This document shows positions 14,476 through 21,411 of a stretch of 21,411 nt of DNA, one piece after another; within the stretch, counting starts at the first letter, position 1, and every line of letters starts with the position of its first letter. A program made the translations under genes and the position numbers. The notes under the pieces are model-generated. The model was not told the DNA's origin. It saw only the letters and a list, made by a program, of their open reading frames with translations, and made no database searches. Source of the stretch: Euryarchaeota archaeon UBA28 (lineage in GTDB: Archaea; Thermoplasmatota; Poseidoniia; Poseidoniales; Thalassarchaeaceae); NCBI GenBank assembly GCA_002501605.1, contig DANW01000022.1, positions 2,140 to 23,550 of the forward strand, in the 5' to 3' direction.

Positions 14476-15432
14476 ATGGCGGAGGACCCGTATCGTACTT
14501 TAGGAGTTACAAACGACTCTACAGACGCCGAAATTAAGCGGGCCTACCGGAAGCTAGCGAGACAATACCATCCCGATAGAAATCCGAACGACACAGCTTC
14601 TGAGGAGAGGTTCAAGTCGATTCAGAACGCATATGAATTGATAGGCTCATCTGAAGCCAGAAGGGAATGGGATCAACAAAGAAGAATGGAGGACATGTTC
14701 AGAGGAGGGGCGGGATTCTCTGGCTCAGGGTCAGGTTTCGATTTCAGTGACATCATTTCTCAGTTCATGGGCGGAAGAGGAAGCTCGGATTTCGGTTTTG
14801 ACTCTAGATCTAGTAGAGCAAGGCCTAGCCAAAGCTCCCCCAGAGACTCATTCCGGGGGGCAGATATCGAAGCGGGCCTAGACGTGACACTGGAAGAAGC
14901 GACTAGCGGGATCGAGACAAAATTCTCTCACAGGAGACTCAAGAGGTGTGACAAGTGTGGTGGAGATAGCTTTGGTACGTCTAGAACCTGCTCTAAGTGC
15001 AATGGTACTGGAGTTCAGACAAAAGGTACTACGATTAGCGTCAAAGTACCTGCTGGTGCAATACACGGACAGCAACTGAGGCTACGAAAGATGGGTCATG
15101 AGCACCCCCAGGGAGAGTCAGGTGACTTATTGATTACTTTGAGATTAGACGCACAGGAGGGCAGGAGATGGGAGGAAGGAAGAATGATTCAGGAGGTCCC
15201 AGTCAAGATCTCCACATTACTCCTTGGGGGGAATGTAAGAATCACCACTCCCAAGGGCAGTAGGATACAGATAGAAGTTCCCGAACGAACAAAGATTGGA
15301 GACAGATTGAGAATACAAGGACATGGATATCAAGGATCTGATTTGGACATAGAGTTCGTACTTAAGGAGACGGAAGAGCTCACTCAAAAACAGAAGGAGG
15401 CACTGAATCATATGAGGGACTCCGGGCTGTGA
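14476..15432 (+). CDS. DnaJ-like co-chaperone with a half-size zinc finger
   Basis: This is a J-domain co-chaperone (318 residues) expected to stimulate an Hsp70 (DnaK) and deliver clients. The J domain spans residues 5-70 with the essential HPD at 32-34. A Gly/Ser/Phe-rich linker follows (about 76-125, with FDFSDIISQFMGG). The two C-terminal substrate-binding domains follow (for example ISVKVPAGAIHGQQLRLRKMGHE and LLGGNVRITTPKG). The zinc region holds only two CxxC motifs, CDKC (158-161) and CSKCNGTG (172-179), not the four CxxCxGxG repeats of classical DnaJ, so it can make one zinc site. It is shorter than the usual ~375 residues accordingly. The divergent spacer to the FAH gene should hold the promoter. 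A specialised J protein beside a full DnaJ elsewhere is likely. Confidence 0.9.
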   Translation: MAEDPYRTLGVTNDSTDAEIKRAYRKLARQYHPDRNPNDTASEERFKSIQNAYELIGSSEARREWDQQRRMEDMFRGGAGFSGSGSGFDFSDIISQFMGGRGSSDFGFDSRSSRARPSQSSPRDSFRGADIEAGLDVTLEEATSGIETKFSHRRLKRCDKCGGDSFGTSRTCSKCNGTGVQTKGTTISVKVPAGAIHGQQLRLRKMGHEHPQGESGDLLITLRLDAQEGRRWEEGRMIQEVPVKISTLLLGGNVRITTPKGSRIQIEVPERTKIGDRLRIQGHGYQGSDLDIEFVLKETEELTQKQKEALNHMRDSGL

Positions 15433-15474
15433 CCAATCACAACTACTCAAATACAGGCCCAATGACCCAAGAAC

Positions 15475-18400
15475 GTGCGTGATTTCTCAAGAGTCGCAGA
15501 CTATCTTATTCCGAAGAGGAAGAAAGTCCATCTCTCGGTATTTATCTTCTCAATTCTAATGATTCCGGGAGTTCTGGCCACATTTGAGCCCATTGATATA
15601 GAATCTTACGAGATGGAGTCTCCGGAATTAGAGGCCAACATGGTATTCAGAGAAGAGTTTACTGCCGCGGGAAATATCTGGGGCTTTGGAATCTTTGTCA
15701 GAGATGAGGGCTACTTCGGGACACCTGGATCTGATGTCACAATGATTGCTGACTACACAGGAGAGAATTCAGGTTTAGAAGTCCCCAAGGGAGGGATATT
15801 GAATCTTACAGTTTTAAGAGAAATTGATGTAAATGCTGACACTCTCAGAAATCACAACGTCTCGAAGTTTTTTCTTCCAATCGCCTCTGAGATTTCGGGG
15901 GATCCGGCGGTAGGAATGCTGGATCTAGCATCTGATTTCCGATCTTTCATGTCGGGCAATTCATCACTTACCCAGCCTAGAATCAATCCATACAAACTCG
16001 CTCTTACTCTTGATCTCGAGGAATCAATGGACCCAGCACCGACCAACTGGTCAGATTGTGGAGTTTTAGAGTGCCTAACATTCGATGATCCAAGAATTAC
16101 CCAAGATCATATCGACCTGGCTGCACACAGGATGGCAAACAGTAGCAATGGATCATTTTTGAGGTTCTTGTCTAATGACAGAGCCTTCACACCTGATCCA
16201 AGTAGCCCTGTTATCGGGCCTATTAATCACACAATTGGTGAAGATGGAAATTTGCAATCAGATATCTGGGACAGGGGAAGATGGTCAGCCTCATCAGCCT
16301 GGTTAATCGTAAATCTCGATAGGGAGGAGATGCAAGAAAGTGGGTGGACTTTCTCATGGAAGAATGCCACGACAGACTTCGGTTACGACAGAGATGGATA
16401 CACTCTGATAACAGACCCGATTAGGTACTCATTCGAGTACTGTGAGGAGAGGGAAGAGAATAACCAGCCACTGTGCTCCGTAGAGTGGCTCTATCTGTCA
16501 ATTGAAGAAGATCTCAGAGAGACGGACGAGCATATTGTATCACTGATGTTCGCAGAAGGAATCAATGTGGAAATCAACAGAGAGCTCCTTTCCAGTGCTT
16601 ATTTACTGGTAGCAATGTCAGTAATCGTAGTCTTCCTTCTTTGGATTAATCTCCGTAGGATATCGGATGTTGCCATAGTTTCCACTAGCTTGGTAGTCTC
16701 ACTTATCTGGATGTATGGGCTAATTGGTTGGGCAATGATTTTTGGACAGAGGACAGGTTTTGAATTTATTTTTCGGTCCCAGTTCTCTAATCTGCTACCT
16801 ATACTGATATTGGCTCTGGAGATTGATGATAGTTTACACTCCCTCCATAGATACAAGGAGGAAAGACGAGGAGGGAGGACAATAGAGGAGTCGTGCAGGA
16901 CCTCAATAAGTAAAGTTGGACTTGCTGTTATGCTTACCTCAGTTACTACCATTGTCGCCTTTTCAGCAAATCTCACCTCTAGTATTGCCGCATTGAGATC
17001 ATTTGGAATAGAAGCTGGAATCGGGGTCATGTGTGCCTTTTTCTTGACGGGACTCTGGGTCCCTTTGACAAGAATGGATATAGACGAGTGGCTAGATTCC
17101 AAGGGGAGGCTAATTGAAGAAGACCCAGATAAAATCCATATGGTTCCCAAGGCATGGCTGTCTTCTATTACAACAAAGTCATTCAAAGCGTATCCGTTAG
17201 TGATAATCACCGTTCTCCTAGTCACATTTTATGCAGTTCCACTGATGACATCACTAGAGGGGGATTTCCAGGTAGAGGACTTTGTTGAAGAGGAGTCTGA
17301 TTTGGCAGTAGGAGTGGGTCTGATTAATCAGAGGTTCAGTGATGAGGGAGAGCCTGCCTACATACTTGTCGAGGGGAACATGACAAATCCCAGAGTTCTG
17401 GAAAGTATTGAAGAGCTAAGAAATAACATGAATTCTCATAGTCCGGAAGATCCCGATCAATTAACTAGATCTCCGGATGGAGAAGTTGAGCTTCTTGCCG
17501 TCGACCAAATGCTTTGGTATCTGAGAGCAGCCATGGCATGGAATCAGACTCCATTCGAGCAGGCTGGTTGGGATTTTGACTCAAGAGATGGGGGGATTGG
17601 CTGTGAAACAGTAGTGATACCTAACAGAGATTTTGAGTTCATATTCATACCCTCGACAAACGACAGTAAATCCCTGAAGTTTCTATACGGGTTCATGATG
17701 ACAAGAGGAGTGCCTGCCAGTGGGGGGTATCCAGCACTTTCTCCTAGTATAGTGGGAGAGTTCCTTCAAGTACAGGGAAAACTGGATTACCAGAAACCAT
17801 GGCTAACCGAAGAAGGCAAATCCCCTGATTACCCCAGAGCGACTTTAAGATTTGGAATATCTAGTCCCGAACAGTTCGCTCTAGTAGAACCAGCTCTAGT
17901 ACAACTGGAGCAAGACATGGGGCCTCTACAGAATCTCTCTGCAAATCCTTTGAGGGAAAGGGGATCACTTCAAAATGCTCTTTCCAATGAGCAGTATCCA
18001 ATCTCATGGGCAATCCCAACAGGAGAGCCGGTCGTAAGATTTGTAGCCGCAGACTCGATGCAAGACGATTTGCAAGATACCATTCTCCTCGGGGTCTTAC
18101 TTTGTTTTGTTACTCTATGGTGGGGATTCAGGGATAATGGAAATACCATGGAGAGACTGAAGAAAAATATCTCAGAGATTCGTAAAAATAGTCTTCCAAT
18201 CATCCTGAACGTAATCGTCCTTGCCGTAATATCAATCACACTTGTCGACCAGAGTTATGTAATTCACTTCGCAGTACTCGCTATTGTGTTATCTTTGATA
18301 TTCGGTACCACTCCTTTCGTGTATGCAGGGATAACAACAGCCCCAATTTTCATTATGATAGTATGGCTCTACGCCTTGGTCGATCTATTCGGCTATGGGC

Positions 18401-18753
18401 TGAACATGGTCACGGTCTCTATCGCTGCGATCTCTTTAGGAGTAGGCGTGGACTATGTTATCCACCTAATCGAGAGATACAGGGAAGAAATCCAGGAAGG
18501 CAAATCCCAATTAGAGTCCGTAGCAGTTGTTGGGGGTGCTTCAGGGCTGGCTCTTTTCGGCTCTGCTCTATCTGATTTCGCTGGATTCATGGTAATTAAC
18601 CAGTCAAAGATGGGCTTCTTTTCCACCTTCGGACTCTTCTGTGCCATTATGATTATCCTTTCGCTGATAGCAAGTATGATTGTGGCACCCGCTCTAATTG
18701 GATTACTTCATAGAATCCCAAGTGATGAAATCCCTGTGAAGTCATCTAGCTGA
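15475..18753 (+). CDS. RND/MMPL-family membrane transporter
   Basis: This 1092-residue protein is an RND-superfamily exporter of the archaeal MMPL/HpnN-like sort, which uses an ion gradient to move lipids or hydrophobic compounds. Two repeated halves are visible. Each has one helix (first at about residues 20-37), a large outside domain rich in sequons and Cys, and a five-helix bundle. The conserved acidic motif in the fourth helix is EIDDSLHSLHRYKEE in the first half and VGVDYVIHLIERYREE in the second, marking the ion path. The GTG at 15475 is the earliest usable start, because an in-frame TGA lies at 15463-15465 and the next Met (residue 29) would cut the first helix. It begins 42 bases after the dnaJ-like gene. 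Its 3' end overlaps the convergent small membrane gene by 8 bases. The cargo is unknown. Confidence 0.92.
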   Translation: MRDFSRVADYLIPKRKKVHLSVFIFSILMIPGVLATFEPIDIESYEMESPELEANMVFREEFTAAGNIWGFGIFVRDEGYFGTPGSDVTMIADYTGENSGLEVPKGGILNLTVLREIDVNADTLRNHNVSKFFLPIASEISGDPAVGMLDLASDFRSFMSGNSSLTQPRINPYKLALTLDLEESMDPAPTNWSDCGVLECLTFDDPRITQDHIDLAAHRMANSSNGSFLRFLSNDRAFTPDPSSPVIGPINHTIGEDGNLQSDIWDRGRWSASSAWLIVNLDREEMQESGWTFSWKNATTDFGYDRDGYTLITDPIRYSFEYCEEREENNQPLCSVEWLYLSIEEDLRETDEHIVSLMFAEGINVEINRELLSSAYLLVAMSVIVVFLLWINLRRISDVAIVSTSLVVSLIWMYGLIGWAMIFGQRTGFEFIFRSQFSNLLPILILALEIDDSLHSLHRYKEERRGGRTIEESCRTSISKVGLAVMLTSVTTIVAFSANLTSSIAALRSFGIEAGIGVMCAFFLTGLWVPLTRMDIDEWLDSKGRLIEEDPDKIHMVPKAWLSSITTKSFKAYPLVIITVLLVTFYAVPLMTSLEGDFQVEDFVEEESDLAVGVGLINQRFSDEGEPAYILVEGNMTNPRVLESIEELRNNMNSHSPEDPDQLTRSPDGEVELLAVDQMLWYLRAAMAWNQTPFEQAGWDFDSRDGGIGCETVVIPNRDFEFIFIPSTNDSKSLKFLYGFMMTRGVPASGGYPALSPSIVGEFLQVQGKLDYQKPWLTEEGKSPDYPRATLRFGISSPEQFALVEPALVQLEQDMGPLQNLSANPLRERGSLQNALSNEQYPISWAIPTGEPVVRFVAADSMQDDLQDTILLGVLLCFVTLWWGFRDNGNTMERLKKNISEIRKNSLPIILNVIVLAVISITLVDQSYVIHFAVLAIVLSLIFGTTPFVYAGITTAPIFIMIVWLYALVDLFGYGLNMVTVSIAAISLGVGVDYVIHLIERYREEIQEGKSQLESVAVVGGASGLALFGSALSDFAGFMVINQSKMGFFSTFGLFCAIMIILSLIASMIVAPALIGLLHRIPSDEIPVKSSS

Positions 18754-19114
18754 GAAAATAGGCCAGAACTAGAGTAATCAAAAGCCCTCCAATCATGGAT
18801 TGGAATATTATCCCCCAGCTCCTAGTTCTGCACGCCCTGGCGATGTCTTCATTTTCATGCCTCTTCCCTCCAGAGGAAGACTCATGGGTGCCTAGAAATC
18901 CGTGATACACGCATACCTGTGAGGTAGACTCAAGCAAAACCAAGCACCCAGATGTGAAAATCCCGAATGATAATGTGAAAAAGAGGGGACCACTACTGGG
19001 AGGTCCAAGTAAAGAAAAACCGAGACCAAGGGATATTAGCGCAATACCGCCATAAAGCCTGTTCTTCCTGCCAGCCTCTGAAATATTTCTTATCGCCCCT
19101 TTGGCGTCTCCCAC
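18746..19114 (-). CDS. Small membrane protein of unknown function, three hydrophobic segments
   Basis: No family is recognised. The 122-residue product has a polar N-terminus (GDAKGAIRNISEAGRKNRL), two close hydrophobic helices (YGGIALISLGLGFSLLG and LFFTLSFGIFTSGCLVLL), a polar loop with His/Lys/Arg-rich GGKRHENEDIARACRTR, and a C-terminal helix (MIGGLLITLVLAYFLS). A longer frame reaches back to 19225 but overlaps the upstream gene by over 100 bases. The GTG at 19114 is preferred because GGAGGT (plus-strand 19121-19126) sits 6 bases ahead, straddling the upstream stop, and only 4 bases separate the two genes. It is thus coupled to the epimerase gene. Its stop overlaps the end of the RND gene on the other strand. 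Confidence 0.72.
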   Translation of the reverse strand: MGDAKGAIRNISEAGRKNRLYGGIALISLGLGFSLLGPPSSGPLFFTLSFGIFTSGCLVLLESTSQVCVYHGFLGTHESSSGGKRHENEDIARACRTRSWGIIFQSMIGGLLITLVLAYFLS

Positions 19115-19118
19115 TGCC

Positions 19119-20516
19119 CTACCTCCAAATTCCGAGGGAGTCTCTGAGAGCCGACTCAAGGTCTTTATGCAAGAATTCATATCCAGACTCTTGAATTCTT
19201 TTTGGAATAACTTTCTGCCCCTCAATCAGAAGAGGTCCAGCTAGCTCACCGAATAATATCTTCATTGCGAATCCTGGAATAGGTGCAAAGGCAGGTCTCC
19301 TCAGAACCTTGCCTAGAGTCTTTGAGAATGTCTTTTGCCTTACCGGTTCGGGAGCGGTTAGGTTGAACGCGCCTTCACATTCTGAATTCATCATCAGGTG
19401 GTGAATCGCGTATATTTCATCATCTAAAGAGATCCACGACATCCACTGTTTTCCACCAGCCAATGGTCCCCCCCCTCCCATTTTCCACGGAAGAAGCATC
19501 CTCTCAAGGGCTCCTCCGGCGGCTGAAAGAACGATTCCGTTTCGCGTATTGACGACTCTTATTCCGGCTTCTCTTGCTGAATCCGCATACGACTCCCACT
19601 GAATCACTGTCTCAGTGAGGAAGCCATCCCCAGGCGGGCTATCCTCAGTCAGCTCCTCATCATCACGATTTCCGTAATACCCAATCGCACTTGCCACGAT
19701 GAATGCCTCAGGCTTTTTCTCTAGTTTGCTCATGGTGTCTGACAGAAGAGTAGTAGAGTCCTTTCTTGAATTGATAATGAGTTTTTTCCGCTTATTATTC
19801 CATCTCTTGTCCCCAATCCCAGCTCCTCCCAGATGGATAATCACGTCAAATCCCTCAATATCGCTAGGATTCAGGATACCCTTATCGGGATACCAACTAA
19901 GCTCTTTGGAGCCTTCCTCTGCCTCTCTTCTTACTAGCCTCCAGACGTCATGGCCACCAGTATCTAGGAATGCTACAAGTTGAGTCCCAATAAGTCCGGA
20001 AGAACCTGCAACTAAGATTCTCTTTCTTCCGAGATGAGAGAATTTTGAGTGCTCCTTAAGATCTCTCTGTAACCTTAGCTCCCTCGCCTTGAACATCCTT
20101 GAGATTCTTCCCTTAACTAAAAACCCCCCAAGTATTCTGTCCGCAAGGTTTCCAAGGGGTCCAAATGGAACTTGATAGGTCACTTCATCTCTAACAGTAG
20201 TGATTCCGTCCACTTCTGATAGGTTGTGGTCGTGGTTCCATGACCAAAATGGACCTTTGACCATCGTGTCGGCAAAATGGTTTGGTGGGTTATATGCGGT
20301 ATGCTCAGCTACCCAAGTCATCTTCAGAAATGGAGCACCGGGAGCTGGAAACCTGAAAACCCTCTGTGATCCAACTTCCAATGAATCATCCGCACGAACT
20401 TCCTCTGCTACCTCCCATGGAGGCATAAGCCTTCTGAACGAGCCTTCATGTTCAAACCACTGAAAAGTTGTGTCTATATCCGCATCCACAACGGATTCAT
20501 GAGTGTATTTGTACAT
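19119..20516 (-). CDS. SRPBCC domain fused to SDR39U1/TIGR01777-type NAD(P)-dependent epimerase
   Basis: This 465-residue fusion has an N-terminal SRPBCC (START-like ligand-binding) domain, residues about 1-155 (MYKYTHESVV opening, FPAPGAPFLKMTW, TTVRDEVTYQVPFGPLG), then an extended SDR of the TIGR01777/SDR39U1 family. The dinucleotide motif is VAGSSGLIGTQL (169-180); the SAIGYYG active-site stretch, NTRNGIVLSAAGGAL and a C-terminal DUF1731-like end (ALRDSLGIW) follow. Proteins of this family have been called cell-division inhibitor-like, but the reaction and substrate are not established. The same fusion occurs in bacteria. The gene begins 4 bases after the photolyase stop, so it is co-transcribed with it. 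Photolyase neighbours of this sort also occur in bacterial light-response clusters, which hints at a light-linked role; that is an inference. Confidence 0.9.
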   Translation of the reverse strand: MYKYTHESVVDADIDTTFQWFEHEGSFRRLMPPWEVAEEVRADDSLEVGSQRVFRFPAPGAPFLKMTWVAEHTAYNPPNHFADTMVKGPFWSWNHDHNLSEVDGITTVRDEVTYQVPFGPLGNLADRILGGFLVKGRISRMFKARELRLQRDLKEHSKFSHLGRKRILVAGSSGLIGTQLVAFLDTGGHDVWRLVRREAEEGSKELSWYPDKGILNPSDIEGFDVIIHLGGAGIGDKRWNNKRKKLIINSRKDSTTLLSDTMSKLEKKPEAFIVASAIGYYGNRDDEELTEDSPPGDGFLTETVIQWESYADSAREAGIRVVNTRNGIVLSAAGGALERMLLPWKMGGGGPLAGGKQWMSWISLDDEIYAIHHLMMNSECEGAFNLTAPEPVRQKTFSKTLGKVLRRPAFAPIPGFAMKILFGELAGPLLIEGQKVIPKRIQESGYEFLHKDLESALRDSLGIWR

Positions 20517-20520
20517 GTAA

Positions 20521-21411
20521 TCACCATGGTGGGCTCTTTGGGATTGGAGCGTCTTCCGCCCACCTTGAGATGTAACGCTCTAGTTTGAGCTTCTTCTTGG
20601 TATTCGCTGAAGACATGTACCTAATCTTTCCAAAAATTGGTCTCTCCGGCCCCCATGCTCTGTCATGCCTTCCAAGTACCCAAAATATTCCAGTGTAGGA
20701 GTTGGGGTCTCTTCCATCCAAAGCCCATCTGTCATTTATTCTGATCATCCAATCAGCGGCAGTTTCAGGATCCGGAGACCACTCTAGTATTCTCTTTCCC
20801 CACAACATTCTGAGATAGTTGTGCATATGTCCCGTTCTCAGGAGTTGCCTTTGAGCCGAGTTCCAAACCTCATCATCTGTCTTAGCACCCTCTATTTCTT
20901 CAAAAGTGTAACTTACCCGTTGATCGTCTCTGTGTTCATCTAGAGTTTTCATCGCCCAAGAGGGTATAGAGTCTAGGGTATTATGGTCTCTTCTGAAGTT
21001 TGCAAAATTGAATCCAAGCTCCCTCCATGTGATGATTTGGTCCATGAAGGATTCTGCTGATTCAGAAAGTCCCCACCAACCAGACCTGTGGCCCTTGCCT
21101 GTGTCTTCAATGCAAATTGAATCATATGTCCAATCTTCCTTATCCATAACCGCCTTAACTATCCTGAATGAAGAAATATGTCCGAAGTGCAACCAGGGAG
21201 AAAGACCACTGACGGCTGGGTTATCAGGATCATTTCTTCCTTCAGAGTAATTCGCTAGCCTCTTTTCAATGAAGTTACCGAGCCTACTTACAGCTTCGTA
21301 GTGCCCTCCTCGGACTGATTCAACAGGAAACACCTCATGATCGATATTCAGTGGAGCCATGGCCTTTTTGGCTACATCACCTCCCTCAGCGACCCTCCAG
21401 ATCCACTCAAG
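20521..21411 (-). CDS. DNA photolyase, class II-like, FAD-binding part (5' partial)
   Basis: This is a light-driven DNA repair enzyme that splits UV-made cyclobutane pyrimidine dimers using reduced FAD. The frame is open to the right edge: 17 codons lie upstream of the Met at 21360 with no stop. The visible 296 residues are therefore the C-terminal part, and the N-terminal antenna domain is outside the window. Motifs are GRNDPDNPAVSGLSPWLHFGHIS, ITWRELGFNF, WNSAQRQLLRTGHMHNYLRMLWGKRILEW, LDGRDPNSYTGIFW and RPIFGKIRYM. The spacing and wording of RMLWGKRILEW and NDRW-LDGRDPN are those of class II enzymes rather than class I. It is followed closely by the SRPBCC-epimerase gene. A photolyase fits life in sunlit water. 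Confidence 0.93.
   Translation of the reverse strand, partial: LEWIWRVAEGGDVAKKAMAPLNIDHEVFPVESVRGGHYEAVSRLGNFIEKRLANYSEGRNDPDNPAVSGLSPWLHFGHISSFRIVKAVMDKEDWTYDSICIEDTGKGHRSGWWGLSESAESFMDQIITWRELGFNFANFRRDHNTLDSIPSWAMKTLDEHRDDQRVSYTFEEIEGAKTDDEVWNSAQRQLLRTGHMHNYLRMLWGKRILEWSPDPETAADWMIRINDRWALDGRDPNSYTGIFWVLGRHDRAWGPERPIFGKIRYMSSANTKKKLKLERYISRWAEDAPIPKSPPW

Noticed and set aside
15462..15482. Six-codon ATG frame overlapping the RND start, a possible upstream ORF
   Set aside because: It is too short to separate from chance and has no ribosome site of its own.
16599..17225. 208-aa minus-strand frame
   Set aside because: It is antisense to the membrane part of the RND transporter; long frames opposite hydrophobic coding are common.
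1..21411. CRISPR arrays, tRNA/rRNA genes, insertion sequences, prophage or plasmid functions
   Set aside because: No direct-repeat arrays with spacers, cloverleaf-like genes, transposase or integrase motifs, or terminal inverted repeats were recognised.

Overview
The window reads as a compact, gene-dense archaeal genome segment. The best guess is a marine, surface-water euryarchaeon of the Marine Group II (Poseidoniales) kind, but this is inferred and not proven. The clues are an archaeal-style pyrB-pyrI pair for aspartate transcarbamoylase, large sequon-rich surface proteins with membrane anchors, an archaeal-type RND/MMPL exporter, a class II-like photolyase, frequent GTG/TTG starts, and a mix of strong Shine-Dalgarno sites with TATA-like, possibly leaderless starts. 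No rRNA, tRNA, CRISPR array, insertion sequence or phage gene was seen. No gap without a called gene exceeds about 200 bases.

Layout. (1) 1-2710, plus strand: a zinc-type ABC uptake operon. It holds the C-terminal part of a His/Asp-rich solute-binding protein (cut by the window edge), a previously hidden 31-residue single-span membrane peptide with a strong ribosome binding site, the ATPase and the permease. (2) 2717-4113, minus strand: pyrB then pyrI, overlapping by one base, convergent with the zinc operon. (3) 4227-9095, plus strand, divergent from pyrB: a GHMP sugar kinase of the heptose-7-phosphate kinase type, a 710-residue secreted and C-terminally anchored surface protein, and a six-span membrane protein with a long helical cytosolic tail. 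The unit ends in a hairpin with a T-run. (4) 9180-11267: a sodium:solute symporter carrying an unusual C-terminal extracytoplasmic domain. (5) 11268-11744: a tiny cysteine-dense, metallothionein-like ORF on the plus strand, convergent with a 90-residue two-span membrane protein on the minus strand. (6) 11745-14391, minus strand: an operon of a FAH-family hydrolase, an AIM24/TIGR00266 protein, an MtaD-like amidohydrolase and the two-span protein. (7) 14476-18753, plus strand: a DnaJ-like co-chaperone with only half of the usual zinc finger, then a 1092-residue RND/MMPL transporter. (8) 18746-21411, minus strand: photolyase (cut by the window edge), an SRPBCC-SDR39U1 fusion and a small membrane protein, tightly packed.

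Together the genes cover metal uptake, pyrimidine synthesis, cell-surface construction, solute uptake, protein folding, export and light-damage repair. The most novel-looking items are the two hidden micropeptides. One is a 21-residue ORF (28 if an upstream start is used) with nine cysteines in a 19-residue core, placed about 25 bases behind a TATA-like box. The other is the single-span peptide inside the zinc transporter operon. Next come the symporter with an added surface domain and the single-zinc DnaJ homologue.
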